Positions 53,702 to 62,696 of a DNA stretch of 64,000 bases are shown here, in pieces; positions within the stretch are counted from its first letter, which is position 1; the number at the start of each line of letters is the position of its first letter. Source of the DNA: Leptolyngbya sp. KIOST-1 (GTDB lineage: Bacteria; Cyanobacteriota; Cyanobacteriia; Phormidesmidales; Phormidesmidaceae); the NCBI RefSeq assembly GCF_000763385.1, contig NZ_JQFA01000004.1, positions 310,001 through 374,000 of the forward strand, given 5' to 3'. The notes below the pieces were generated by a model. That model worked only from the letters and a program-made list of their open reading frames with translations, did not search any database and was not told the origin of the DNA. Position numbers and translations under genes: made by a program.

Positions 53702-55411
53702 ATGCAGACGACACAGACGTTTGATGTTGTAATTATCGGGGCGGGGCACAACGGGTTAGTTTGTGCAGGATACTTATTAAAGGCTGGGTACAGCGTTTTA
53801 CTGCTAGAAAAGCGGGAGATTCCAGGCGGAGCAGCCACTACAGAAGAGGCTCTGCCGGAGGATGCTCCGGGCTTTTACTTCAATCTCTGCGCGATCGACC
53901 ACGAGTTTATTCACCTGGGGCCAGTGGTCGATGAACTGGAGCTGGAGCGCTACGGCCTAGAGTATCTCTACTGCGACCCCATTACCTACTGCCCCCAGGC
54001 GGACGGCAAGGCATTTTTAGCCTACCGCTCCGTCGAAAAGACCTGTGCAGAAATTGCCCGCTACAGCCAGCGGGATGCCGATCAGTACAAGAAGTACATG
54101 GCGTTTTGGGACACCCTGACCCAGGCGATTACCCCCGTATTCAACGCACCGCCCAAGTCGGTGGTCGATATTTTGGGGAACTACGGGCTGCACAACATGC
54201 AGGATTTGCTGTCGCTGGTGGGTGGCGTTGATCAGGCGCTCGACCTGGTTCGCACCATGCTGAATAGCCCCCAGGACACCCTCAACGAATGGTTCGAAAC
54301 CGAGGTGGTCAAAGCCCCCCTGGCGCGGCTGGCCTCAGAACTGGGGGGGCCGCCTTCCCAAAAGACCCTGGCCGTAGGCTCGATGATGATGGCCCTGCGC
54401 CACAACCCCGGTGTGGCCCGTCCTCGCGGCGGCACCGGGGCCCTCGTCGATGCTCTGGTCCGCATGGTCAAGGACCACGGCGGCACCATTCTCTGTGACC
54501 AGTCTGTCGATCGCCTCTTGATCGACGCCCAGGGGCGGGTGGAAGGCGTGCGCGTGGCCAGTGGGCAAGAGTACCGGGCCACCAAAGGAGTCATCTCCAA
54601 CATCGATGCCCAGCGAGTGTTTCAGGATCTGGTGCCCGCCGCCGATGCCCAAACCCTGGTGCCCGAGCTGAGCGAACGGCTCGATCGGCGCATTGTCAAC
54701 AATAACGAGGGCATTCTCAAAATTGACTGTGCCCTCTCCGAAATGCCCCGCTTTGAGGGTCACGACCACCGCGATGACTACCTGATTGGCTCGGTGCTGA
54801 TTGCCGACACGATGGATCAGGTGGAAACGGCCCACACCATGCCCACCCAGGGGCTGATTCCCGACGACGATCCATCCCTGTACGTGGTCGTCCCCACGGT
54901 GATGGACCCCTCCATGGCTCCGGCGGGGCAGCACACCCTGTGGATCGAGTTTTTTGCGCCCTTCCAGGTCAAGGGGGCCGAGGGTACAGGGCTGCTGGGG
55001 ACCGGCTGGACCGATGACCTGAAGAACAAGGTGGCCGATCGCGTGATCGACAAACTGGCCCACTACACCCCCAACCTGAAGCAGTCAATCATTGCGCGGC
55101 GGGTGGAAAGTCCGGCCGAGCTGACCCAGCGCATTGGGGTCCGCAAAGGCAACCACTACCACATCGACATGACCCTCGATCAAATGGTGTTCTTCCGCCC
55201 CCTGCCCGAGCTGGCCAACTACCAGACCCCTCTTTCCGGGCTGTTTTTGACCGGGGCGGGCACCCATCCTGGCGGGTCAATTTCCGGCATGCCGGGGCGC
55301 AACTGTGCCCGGGTCTTTCTGAGTGTGCAGGAACCCCTGAAGTACAACCTGAAAGAAGCCGGCAACTGGCTCAAGGATCGCTTTAAGTCCGTGGCGAGCC
55401 TGAGCCGCTGA
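53702..55411 (+). CDS. crtO: CrtO-type beta-carotene ketolase (FAD-dependent)
   Basis: 569 residues. The FAD loop is at the start, TFDVVIIGAGHNGLVCAGYLLKAGYSVLLLEKR, with GGAATTEE after it; mid-protein ARPRGGTGALVDALVRM and the C-terminal THPGGSISGMPGRNCARVFL are hallmarks of the CrtO/phytoene-desaturase-like group. It likely adds the 4-keto group to make echinenone or canthaxanthin, which also serves the orange carotenoid protein. The ATG at 53702 is chosen over an upstream in-frame ATG because the family starts just before TFDVV. Related FAD proteins of unknown substrate exist, hence slight doubt. Confidence 0.88.
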   Translation: MQTTQTFDVVIIGAGHNGLVCAGYLLKAGYSVLLLEKREIPGGAATTEEALPEDAPGFYFNLCAIDHEFIHLGPVVDELELERYGLEYLYCDPITYCPQADGKAFLAYRSVEKTCAEIARYSQRDADQYKKYMAFWDTLTQAITPVFNAPPKSVVDILGNYGLHNMQDLLSLVGGVDQALDLVRTMLNSPQDTLNEWFETEVVKAPLARLASELGGPPSQKTLAVGSMMMALRHNPGVARPRGGTGALVDALVRMVKDHGGTILCDQSVDRLLIDAQGRVEGVRVASGQEYRATKGVISNIDAQRVFQDLVPAADAQTLVPELSERLDRRIVNNNEGILKIDCALSEMPRFEGHDHRDDYLIGSVLIADTMDQVETAHTMPTQGLIPDDDPSLYVVVPTVMDPSMAPAGQHTLWIEFFAPFQVKGAEGTGLLGTGWTDDLKNKVADRVIDKLAHYTPNLKQSIIARRVESPAELTQRIGVRKGNHYHIDMTLDQMVFFRPLPELANYQTPLSGLFLTGAGTHPGGSISGMPGRNCARVFLSVQEPLKYNLKEAGNWLKDRFKSVASLSR

Positions 55412-55473
55412 GAATCGCCTGAAGATCGATCGTCTATTTCCGTTGTTAGACCCGTCATTTAGAGGACATTGTT

Positions 55474-56028
55474 ATGGCCACCCAGGATTACCAGAACCAG
55501 TCTGGACAGGTGCCCTATCCCAACCTGCCGCCGCTGATCGACAGCCGGGCGACGGAGTATCGGGGCACCGGCATCACCAGTTCGATCGCGATTTTTGGCC
55601 ACCCCATTCACCCGATCATCGTCATTTTTCCGGTCGCCTTTCTGAGCAGCGCCGCCGGGGCCGACCTGGGCTACTGGCTCACCCAGGACTTCTTCTGGGC
55701 CAGGGCCAGCGTCTGGCTGCTGGGGCTGGGGGTATTGTCGGGGGTGGCCGCCGCCGTCACCGGCATGGCTGACTTTATCAACATTCCTCGGGTGCGCCAG
55801 CGCACCGCCGGGTGGGCCCACATGGCGCTCAACGCCGGGGCGCTGGTGCTCAGCATTATCAACGTTCTGCTGCGGTGGGGCGACCCGGCGGCGGCCATTT
55901 TGCCCCTGGGTCTGGTGCTGTCGGTGGTGGTGTCGGGGATGCTGCTGGTCAGCGGCTGGTTTGGCGGCGAGCTGACCTTCCGCCACAAGGTTGGCATCGT
56001 TGGCCCCGGCGAAACGATGGAGCGGTAG
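55474..56028 (+). CDS. DUF2231 membrane protein
   Basis: 184 residues. After a polar start, GHPIHPIIVIFPVAFLSSAAG begins four helices, the family mark being the G-HP-H-P motif; MADFINIPRVRQRTAGWAHM and NAGALVLSIINVLLRW follow. DUF2231 proteins have unknown roles; the His motif may bind heme or metal (inference). It is 62 bases after crtO on the same strand. The gene ends just before an array of three repeat elements. Confidence 0.86.
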   Translation: MATQDYQNQSGQVPYPNLPPLIDSRATEYRGTGITSSIAIFGHPIHPIIVIFPVAFLSSAAGADLGYWLTQDFFWARASVWLLGLGVLSGVAAAVTGMADFINIPRVRQRTAGWAHMALNAGALVLSIINVLLRWGDPAAAILPLGLVLSVVVSGMLLVSGWFGGELTFRHKVGIVGPGETMER

Positions 56029-56033
56029 CGATC

Positions 56034-56165
56034 CTAGGGCGTGTCATCGGTTCTGATCAAAAACCCTTAAATATCAGTGGTGCCACGCTCGCTTCCCCAA
56101 ACAGCTAGGGGCTTCAACCCCTGATTCTGGGGCCATCAGAGGCTCATTGACAACAGGTCCCTAAG
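56034..56165. repeat. CTAG-bounded MITE-like element, family 2 copy F
   Basis: 132 bp; CTAGGGCGTGTCATCGGTT at the left and, from the other strand, TTAGGGACCTGTTGTCAATG at the right. Same length class and internal TAGGGGCT segment as the 19452-19582 element. It shares CTAA (56162-56165) with the next element. Confidence 0.7.
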
Positions 56166-56295
56166 GCAGCGTCAAAGCTAAAAATTAGGGTTCCCGTAGG
56201 TTGGGTGAAGCGGAGCGTAACCCAACAGCAGTCAGCCTGGTTGGGTTACGCTCCGCTTCACCCACCTTACAAACTTAGGTTTTACAGAGCACTAG
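56162..56295. repeat. CTAG-bounded MITE-like element, family 1 copy C
   Basis: 134 bp in the same orientation as copy A: GGCAGCGTCAAAGCTAAAAA at the left and the reverse complement CTAGTGCTCTGTAAAACCTA at the right. The centre holds a large palindrome, GGGTTACGCTCCGCTTCACC with its partner. It shares CTAA with copy F and CTAG (56292-56295) with the next element. Confidence 0.75.
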
Positions 56296-56434
56296 TGTTC
56301 AGTCAAAAAAATAATGACGGGAGGTGTGCCTTAGGGTTCACGGTTCACGGTAAGCGGTTTAAGGCGAGCCGTGTACCGTTTACCGTAGACCGACAACCCG
56401 TTAACCCGTCACATTTAACTTGACTGACTACTAG
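56292..56434. repeat. CTAG-bounded MITE-like element, third type
   Basis: 143 bp. CTAGTGTTCAGTCAAA at the left and, from the other strand, CTAGTAGTCAGTCAAG at the right match at 13 of 16 positions. The interior has GGTTCACGGTTCACGGTAA and a partly complementary TACCGTTTACCGT. It shares its left CTAG with copy C and begins no gene. Confidence 0.65.
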
Positions 56435-56477
56435 GCTGCCCCATTTACAATGCTCCTGCCGCTATTCAGGTGTCGCC

Positions 56478-56870
56478 ATGACATGGGAAAACCACATCGA
56501 CTTTGACCACTGCACAATCTCCCACGGGAACAACCCCAGCCCCATGACGCCGGGGCTGACCAATGCCTACGACGACGAGCTGCGCGAAAAGGCCAGCCAG
56601 CACATTCCGCCGCCGCCGCCGGAGTACATGGGCCTGGAGGGGGAGTACGACACCTATGGGCTGGTGCGCCGTCTGGCTGAGGCCCTCGATCGCGAGTCCG
56701 ACCTGGCCGCCATCGACACCCTCACCCTGATTCAGCACGGCAGCACCATTCAGCTCACGGGCCAGGTGAGCGATCGCACCACCCTGGAGCGCATCATCGA
56801 TGTGGCCAGCCGGGTAGACGGGGCCCGGGAGATTGACAGCAACCGCGTGGCGATCGCCGACCACCCATAG
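56478..56870 (+). CDS. BON domain protein, cytosolic
   Basis: 130 residues, no signal peptide. The first 55 are polar with a PPPPPE stretch; the BON domain covers about 80-125: IDTLTLIQHGSTIQLTGQVS then DRTTLERIIDVASRVDGARE. A second, distinct BON gene lies at 51698. It may bind lipid or act in a stress pathway. The gene ends 18 bases before the convergent persulfide-dioxygenase-like gene. Confidence 0.82.
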   Translation: MTWENHIDFDHCTISHGNNPSPMTPGLTNAYDDELREKASQHIPPPPPEYMGLEGEYDTYGLVRRLAEALDRESDLAAIDTLTLIQHGSTIQLTGQVSDRTTLERIIDVASRVDGAREIDSNRVAIADHP

Positions 56871-56887
56871 TGCAAACATAGTGCAAA

Positions 56888-58291
56888 CTAGCCCACCGAC
56901 TGCGGCTGCTCCACGGGGAGTTCTGCCGATTGCCATGCGCTCCACGATCCCGGGATATTGATCACCGAGGCAAAACCGTACTTTTGCAGCAGACTGGCCG
57001 CGATCGAAGCTCGGTAGCCGCTGCCGCAGTAGGTTGCCACCCGCTTGGTGTGGTCGAGCTGCGCCAGGTTTTCCTTCAGGTGCGGCAGGTAGAGGTGCTG
57101 AGCGTGGGGGATGGCACCGTTGAGAAATTCCTGATCGCTGCGCACGTCCAGCACCAGCAGATCCTCGCAGTCGAGCTGGGCGTGGAGTTCGGTCACGGGC
57201 ATCTGGGTAATGCGCTGGAGCGGTAAACCCTGGGTCTGCCACCCGGTCATGCCGTCGTGCAAATAGCCAACCACCCGGTCGTAGCCGATGCGAAACAGCT
57301 GTTCGCTGGCTTCCCTCAGGGCCTCTGGTCCTTCAGCCACAAGCAGAATCGAGCTGTTGGGATCGACCAGCCAGCCTACCCAGGACGGAAACGACGGCCC
57401 CAGCCCAATGTTGATGGCCCCCGGAATGTGCCCACCGCCAAAGGCCAGCAGGGAGCGAGTGTCGATCACCAGGGTATTGGGCTGCTCCATGCGCCGCTGA
57501 AACGCTTCGACTGCCAGCGTCTGAGGAGCCTGAAAACAACCCTGAATAGGTGGGCCAGCGGCGTTTACTGTTTTGAGCCGGCTGTAGTGGCGGGGCGGCT
57601 CGGGCATGTCGCTGAGCAACCAGTCAACGAACTCGTCGGCGCTGCGGGGCTGCAGGGCCGGGTTGAACAGTCGCTCATTGCCCAGGGTACTCTGGGTGCG
57701 ATCGCCGATCGACTTGCCGCAGGCGGACCCGGCCCCGTGGCAGGGGTAGATCTCCATGCGATCGCCCAGGGGCAGCAGTTGCTCAAACAGGGAATGGTAG
57801 AGCTGGTGTGCCAGGGAACGAGCGGTATCGGCCCCCAGCAGATCGGGGCGGCCAACATCCAGGTTAAAGAGGGTGTCGCCTGTGAACAGGGCGAAGGGCT
57901 GCTTTCCCTGGCGTGGGTCGGACAGCAGCAAACTGATGTGCTCGGGAGTATGCCCTGGGGTATGCCGCACCTCCAGGGTGATTTTGCCCAGAGTGATGGT
58001 ATCCCCGCTATCCAGAGGCTGGTAGTCGAACTGGTAATCCTCGCTGCGACCCGCCGCAATGGGGATGTTCAGCCGCTCCTGTAGTTCCCTCGCGCCCGAG
58101 ACAAAATCGGCGTGAATGTGGGTTTCTATGGCGTGGGAGATGCGCAGCCCCAGCTGCCGCGATCGCCGCAAATAGACCTCCACATCTCGACGGGGATCGA
58201 CGATCGCAGCCACGCCGGCAGCGGCATCGCCCACGATGTAGGAAAGCTGGGCCAGCCCTGGGGTTTTAATTTGTTCAAAGACAAGGCTCAT
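56888..58291 (-). CDS. Metallo-beta-lactamase-fold / double rhodanese protein (persulfide dioxygenase-like)
   Basis: 467 residues. N-terminal MBL domain with AIETHIHADFVSGARELQ (HxHxD), HTPGHTPEH, FTGDTLFNLDVGRPDL and YPCHGAGS, as in ETHE1/CstB enzymes. Two rhodanese domains follow. In the first (about 255-355) the expected Cys loop reads VAEGPEAL and lacks Cys, so it is inactive; the second (about 360-460) has the Cys loop YCGSGYRAS. The pair should handle sulfane sulfur from sulfide or glutathione persulfide. The ATG at 58291 matches MSLVFEQIK, the usual start. Confidence 0.9.
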   Translation of the reverse strand: MSLVFEQIKTPGLAQLSYIVGDAAAGVAAIVDPRRDVEVYLRRSRQLGLRISHAIETHIHADFVSGARELQERLNIPIAAGRSEDYQFDYQPLDSGDTITLGKITLEVRHTPGHTPEHISLLLSDPRQGKQPFALFTGDTLFNLDVGRPDLLGADTARSLAHQLYHSLFEQLLPLGDRMEIYPCHGAGSACGKSIGDRTQSTLGNERLFNPALQPRSADEFVDWLLSDMPEPPRHYSRLKTVNAAGPPIQGCFQAPQTLAVEAFQRRMEQPNTLVIDTRSLLAFGGGHIPGAINIGLGPSFPSWVGWLVDPNSSILLVAEGPEALREASEQLFRIGYDRVVGYLHDGMTGWQTQGLPLQRITQMPVTELHAQLDCEDLLVLDVRSDQEFLNGAIPHAQHLYLPHLKENLAQLDHTKRVATYCGSGYRASIAASLLQKYGFASVINIPGSWSAWQSAELPVEQPQSVG

Positions 58292-58639
58292 AGCGGTACT
58301 CCCCAAAGGCAACTGATCGTGACCCTAAAGGGATTTACTAGGGGCATCATCGTTCCTTTGAGGGATCTTGTGAGGGATCTTGTGAGGGATCTGGGGTGGC
58401 ATTCTTGGTCTGATTATTCTGAAGGCTGTCGTGGGGCCGGGGGCATCGCGATTGCTCTACCTGAACGGCAGCTTCTGTTAAAGCCGTGATTCGTGGGGGC
58501 GAGGCTAAACGACTAAGGCTGGCCCCAAAGAAGGAGTCAGCCATCTAAATCACGCGGAGAATTCTACTCCAATGACAGATAAGGTTTCTGCTTCAAGTCC
58601 TTAGGCTGTGATCGGAATTTCACTGGAGTCCTAGTCTGT
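58292..58639. other. 348-base divergent region
   Basis: Between the MBL-rhodanese and hemerythrin genes. It holds 12-bp tandem repeats (58360-58395) and an AT-rich stretch before the hemerythrin start; no gene was seen. Confidence 0.45.
58360..58395. repeat. 12-bp tandem repeat
   Basis: GAGGGATCTTGT twice in a row (58360-58383) plus a third, imperfect copy GAGGGATCTGGG. It lies 69 bases upstream of the MBL-rhodanese start, in its promoter region. Confidence 0.75.
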
Positions 58640-59668
58640 ATGCCTGCCACCTTAAACGATCAAAAGCGGACGGCGATCGCCGAAAAACTGGCCGATATCA
58701 AGGCCATTCAAAGCCTGATTATTGACAATGAGGAGCAGTTCCTAAACCAGTGTAGCGACGACCATCTGCGCAAGCGGCTGGAAGATATGCTTGAAGACGA
58801 CCAAAAGAATTTAGACATTGTCGAAACCGCCATTACCCAATACGGCATCCAGGCCGAACCCAAGGCTACCGTTCAAGAACTGGTGAGCCAGGCCAAAGAC
58901 ACTCTCTCCCGCTCTGAGCTGAGCCTGTACGAGAAAATGGCCCAGCATGAGCTGCTGAAGCACGGCCAGGTGGTGTCGGGGCTGGTGGTTCACAAGGCTG
59001 CCCAGGTGGTTGGCCAAGACGTGGAGGCCGCCCTGGCCCCCCTCAACACTGTCAACTTTGAAAACCGCGCCCACCAGGAGCAGCTCAAGGGCATGCTCGA
59101 ATACCTGGGCACCCTGGAGCTGACCGGCCAGGAGCCGCAGCAGGGGCTGTGGGCTCGGGTGCAGGACGCGATCGCCGCCGCTACCGGAGTGGTGGGCAGC
59201 GCTACGACCCAGGCCTCGGACAGCGAATCCGCTGACGTGCTGGATCTGATCTTTATGGACCACCAGAAGGCCCGAACCCTGATCAGCGAAATCCGCAACG
59301 CCGACAGTTCTGAGCAGTGCAAGGCTCTGTTTGGCCAGCTGTACAAGGATCTGCTGGTGCACTCCAAAGCCGAAGAAGCGGTGGTCTACCCCGCTGTTCA
59401 GCCCTTCTACGGCAGCGACGACACCCAGGAGCTCTACGCCGAGCAGGCCGAAATGGAAAACCTGCTCAACGAACTCAAGGCTATGCCCTCCACAGGCGAT
59501 CAGTTCATGGCCAAGATCAAGCAGCTAAAGGCCATGATAGGCGACCACACTCGCCAGGAGGAAAGCACCATGTTTGCATCCATGCGCAAGAACCTCTCCC
59601 GCGAAGACCGCGAGCGCATGGGGATTCGCTTCAAAGAGAGCAAGCAAAGCCTGCAAAGCCAGATGTAG
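58640..59668 (+). CDS. Hemerythrin-domain protein with N-terminal ferritin-like helices
   Basis: 342 residues. The C-terminal half (about 200-335) is a HHE hemerythrin: LIFMDHQKARTL, then LLVHSKAEEAVVYPAV (H..E), QAEMENLL, and GDHTRQEESTMF. These ligands bind a diiron centre for oxygen or NO sensing or storage. Residues 1-175 are a four-helix bundle of DUF892-like appearance (QFLNQCSDDHLRKRLEDML, AQHELLKHGQVV). The two parts are joined by an Ala/Thr/Ser linker. Likely an oxidative or nitrosative stress protein; the gene is alone on its strand. Confidence 0.88.
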   Translation: MPATLNDQKRTAIAEKLADIKAIQSLIIDNEEQFLNQCSDDHLRKRLEDMLEDDQKNLDIVETAITQYGIQAEPKATVQELVSQAKDTLSRSELSLYEKMAQHELLKHGQVVSGLVVHKAAQVVGQDVEAALAPLNTVNFENRAHQEQLKGMLEYLGTLELTGQEPQQGLWARVQDAIAAATGVVGSATTQASDSESADVLDLIFMDHQKARTLISEIRNADSSEQCKALFGQLYKDLLVHSKAEEAVVYPAVQPFYGSDDTQELYAEQAEMENLLNELKAMPSTGDQFMAKIKQLKAMIGDHTRQEESTMFASMRKNLSREDRERMGIRFKESKQSLQSQM

Positions 59669-59910
59669 GTCGATATTGGTTGAACTCGGCAGCCTACGGT
59701 TTGTTGCTGTCGATTTGCCGAGACTCCCATCAGCTAGGCGTTAGTCTTTGCCCTCGGTTTGGGGGCAGAGACTAACCACTCCCTGCACCGTCCAGGTTAT
59801 TTTTTTGGATTCCTAATTCAGACAATTCATACCTTGGGGTGGAGCGCAGGAAAGGTTTCTACAGTTAAGTCTAGTAAGTACGTTCAAGTAAGTTCAAAAA
59901 GGAGCATTTT

Positions 59911-60309
59911 ATGCAAATCCTAAAGCAAGTTTTCAATCCGAATGTCCTGCGCCAGTGGGCGATCGTGTTTCTGGCTGGCCTGGTGGTTCTGGTGACTACC
60001 GCCTGCGGTGCAGCCCAGTCTTCCACCCCCGCTAGAGATAGCGTCGGCAGCGCTGGCCCGGCCCAAAACGAGGCCATGTACCCCCACAAAGACACCGTGC
60101 GTGACACCAGTGCCGCCGATGCCAAGGCCGATCGCATGATTCGTCAGGCCGAGCAGCGCATCGAAAACAGCGACGAAAACGCCCTCAAAGAAGCGGCGAA
60201 AAACATTGGTAAAGCGACTCAGCAGGCGGCAGACAATGCGGCTGAGAACACCAAGGGAGCCGTCAACCGCGCGGCCAACTCGGTGGAGCGCAACCTGCCC
60301 AACGGCTAG
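59911..60309 (+). CDS. Lipoprotein with helical C-terminus
   Basis: 132 residues. Signal segment WAIVFLAGLVVLVTTAC with the lipobox TTAC (Cys about 32), then a polar, helical tail rich in Ala/Asn/Lys repeats (AAKNIGKATQQAADNAAENT). Needs Lgt and LspA for maturation; LspA is encoded at 36975. The tail looks like a stress-type (LEA-like) helix. AAGGAG precedes the ATG. Function unknown. Confidence 0.82.
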   Translation: MQILKQVFNPNVLRQWAIVFLAGLVVLVTTACGAAQSSTPARDSVGSAGPAQNEAMYPHKDTVRDTSAADAKADRMIRQAEQRIENSDENALKEAAKNIGKATQQAADNAAENTKGAVNRAANSVERNLPNG

Positions 60310-60490
60310 GGACTCAACCGCAAATTCAGCGCATAGCATTCCAGGCAGAAGTAACCGCGTGTTGCTTCTGCCTGGACTTTGATCGGCGGCATTTCGTGTC
60401 GTCTATTCCAGGTCCGGCAGGCGCTTTCCCACTGGCGAAACGCTTTGATCCAACGTTTATCCCCCACGTTTTCACTCCACGTCAAACCCT

Positions 60491-61222
60491 ATGATCGTCA
60501 ATCTCCAAGCCGACGGTTGGGAAATTATTTACCACCGCGCCCACGCCCTTCTGGCCGCCCAAATTGCCGGCCACTGGAACTTTGGTAAACAGACCTACCG
60601 CCTCTACGAAACCATCGCCGCGATCGCCCACCACGACCACCTCGAAAAAGAGTGGGAAGGGGATCAGCTCACCGAAGCCGGTGCCCCCCTGGACTTCACC
60701 CTGGAGAAAGAACCCGCCGTTGACAAGCTTCGTCAGCACGCCGATGAAGCCCTCTACCAGGGCCGCTGGGTGGCCATGCTGATCTCAATGCACCTGTGCT
60801 TTTTGAACCAGGGCCAAGGGGAAGACGACTCGGAGATGGCCGACTTTCTAAAGGAGCAGCGTCGGCGGCAGGCCCAGTGGCAGGCGGAGCTAGAGATCAG
60901 CCCTGAGGAGGCTGAAAAGGCCTATACCTTTATGCGCTGGTGCGATCGCCTCTCGCTGATTCTCTCCCAGCGTCAAATTCCCGCCGCAGGCCGCAAGCTG
61001 GAGATCACCGCCGGTCCCGATGGACAGCCCTACAGCGTTTACCAACTCGACTGTGGCGATTTGAGCGTTACGCCGTGGCCCTTTTCCTGCGAAAAGTTCA
61101 CGGTCAAAGTCGATGCCTGCTATGTATCTCAGCTCCAGTTTGGCTCCAACGATGAGCTGACTCAGGCTCTGCAAAAAGCTCCCCGCAAGTCCCTATCCTG
61201 GACCCTGAAAACCTCTGACTAA
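60491..61222 (+). CDS. DUF3891 family protein
   Basis: 243 residues. Blocks typical of the family: MIVNLQADGWEIIYHRAHALL, AAQIAGHWNFG, AIAHHDHLEKEWEG, WVAMLISMHLCFL and MRWCDRLSLILSQRQIP. The HHDH and SMH His pattern suggests a metal site similar to HD-type hydrolases (inference). Soluble, common in cyanobacteria. It stands alone, 180 bases after the lipoprotein gene. Confidence 0.84.
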   Translation: MIVNLQADGWEIIYHRAHALLAAQIAGHWNFGKQTYRLYETIAAIAHHDHLEKEWEGDQLTEAGAPLDFTLEKEPAVDKLRQHADEALYQGRWVAMLISMHLCFLNQGQGEDDSEMADFLKEQRRRQAQWQAELEISPEEAEKAYTFMRWCDRLSLILSQRQIPAAGRKLEITAGPDGQPYSVYQLDCGDLSVTPWPFSCEKFTVKVDACYVSQLQFGSNDELTQALQKAPRKSLSWTLKTSD

Positions 61223-61525
61223 CTGACCGTGTTGATGCCAATCGTGAACCTGGCCTGGGCCGGGTCCGCTGACGATCCCAGCGCCAAACGAGTCCCATTC
61301 AAACGGTTTAGCGCCAATCCTATGCCCAGGCAACGGCGATATTCTGCCTCCAGGCGGATAAGGTTGGCTCTATTTGGTAGCTACATTTACACTATGTCCA
61401 CCAAGTAATCCCACTGAGCAATCTATCGAACGATTGGTACGGCTTGCATCGTTTGAATTGTCCATCGGCTGATTCCAGATCGATCAGTCCAGGCGGAAGT
61501 GGGAAGAGGTTTTTAAGGTATTGCT
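61223..61525. other. 303-base intergenic region
   Basis: Leader of the diiron-enzyme gene at 61526. No gene or clear repeat was recognised. A modestly AT-rich stretch near 61370-61460 may be the promoter. Confidence 0.4.
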
Positions 61526-62653
61526 ATGTTTGCCGCTGTCCATAATCGAGACTTGGGGAAAGGCTCCTCAAGTCCCATTTTTTCGACCTCTGAGGCTATT
61601 GATTTCAATGCCCTAGAAAGAGATTTTGTCGATCTGCTTCAGCTTGAAAACTTGGACCAACAGGTGGCCCAATCCCCCCAGCGGCTTGAGCCCTTAGAAG
61701 CCGCGATCGCCGCAGCGCTGCCCCTGGCCTACGGTGAACCCTCCGCCCCTGGCGATGACGCTGCCCACCGTTTTCTGCAGCGGGTTTTGTACCGGATTAA
61801 CCGGCTCAATCTCTTCTGGTATGACGACCTCCAGCACTACAAAAACGAGCGATCGCTCTACCTGCAGTGGCTGCGCGATCGCATTGAAACCGCCTGGCAA
61901 GCCTGGGAGATGGGCCAGATGGATGTTGACCATCTGCAGCAGCAGGATGTTCAGCAAACCCTGAGGGCCTGGTACGACGCTGATGTTGCCCCCCCCGTCA
62001 CCGCCAACCGCCGGTTTCTGCGCGAGGACCTCGATCGCGAGGGCTACCGGCGGCTACTGGCGATCACTTCGCTGGATGGTCTGGTAGAAGCCAGCCGCAT
62101 GTCGCGGATTTTGGGCGGTGCCAGCAACGAGGTTCAGGCCATGCTGATTCGAGTGCTGATGGAAGAGTACGGCAACGGTCGTCTCTCCCGTAAACACTCC
62201 ACCTTTTTCGCCAAAATGATGGCCGAAATGAACCTGGACACCACCCCAGAAGGATACTTTGATTTGGCCCCCTGGCAGCTGCTGGCCAGCATTAACCACA
62301 ACTTTTTGCTGACCGAATGTAAACAGCATTTCCTGCGCTACAACGGTGGTTTAACTTACTTTGAAATTGTTGGTCCATCGATCTATACCGACTATTTGAT
62401 GGCGGCGCAGCGACTGAACCTGAGCGAAGCATCGTCGGGGTATTGGGAGCTGCACATTCGAGAAGATGAGCGGCACGGCCTGTGGATGCTACAGGATGTA
62501 GCGCTGCCGCTGGCAGACCAATATCCTGACCAGGCCTGGGAACTGCTGCTGGGGTACGCCCAGGAAAAATTCATTGGCGACCGGGCTGGGCAGGCCATTA
62601 TTCAGCATATTCAGCAAGCATCTACTCCCCTACCTGAGATTTACTCAGCCTAA
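61526..62653 (+). CDS. Iron-containing redox enzyme family protein (heme-oxygenase-like diiron fold)
   Basis: 375 residues. Helical, with candidate ligand motifs MEEYGNGRLSRKHSTFF, LLTECKQHFLRY and YWELHIREDERHG, in the order E..H, E..H, E-x-H..E/D-x-x-H of the heme-oxygenase-like diiron oxygenases (HDO). Known HDOs perform N-oxygenation, C-C cleavage or desaturation on amino-acid or fatty-acid substrates. The N-terminal 90 residues are variable. It is 43 bases ahead of a methyltransferase gene in the same direction, a likely biosynthetic pair. Substrate not predictable from sequence. Confidence 0.8.
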   Translation: MFAAVHNRDLGKGSSSPIFSTSEAIDFNALERDFVDLLQLENLDQQVAQSPQRLEPLEAAIAAALPLAYGEPSAPGDDAAHRFLQRVLYRINRLNLFWYDDLQHYKNERSLYLQWLRDRIETAWQAWEMGQMDVDHLQQQDVQQTLRAWYDADVAPPVTANRRFLREDLDREGYRRLLAITSLDGLVEASRMSRILGGASNEVQAMLIRVLMEEYGNGRLSRKHSTFFAKMMAEMNLDTTPEGYFDLAPWQLLASINHNFLLTECKQHFLRYNGGLTYFEIVGPSIYTDYLMAAQRLNLSEASSGYWELHIREDERHGLWMLQDVALPLADQYPDQAWELLLGYAQEKFIGDRAGQAIIQHIQQASTPLPEIYSA

Positions 62654-62696
62654 GGTGCAGGTCTATTTCAATTAACGTACGTAGTGAACCTTTGCA

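Noticed and set aside
56205..56423. Open frame in the repeat train
   Set aside because: It crosses two repeat elements and has no ribosome site or conserved protein features.
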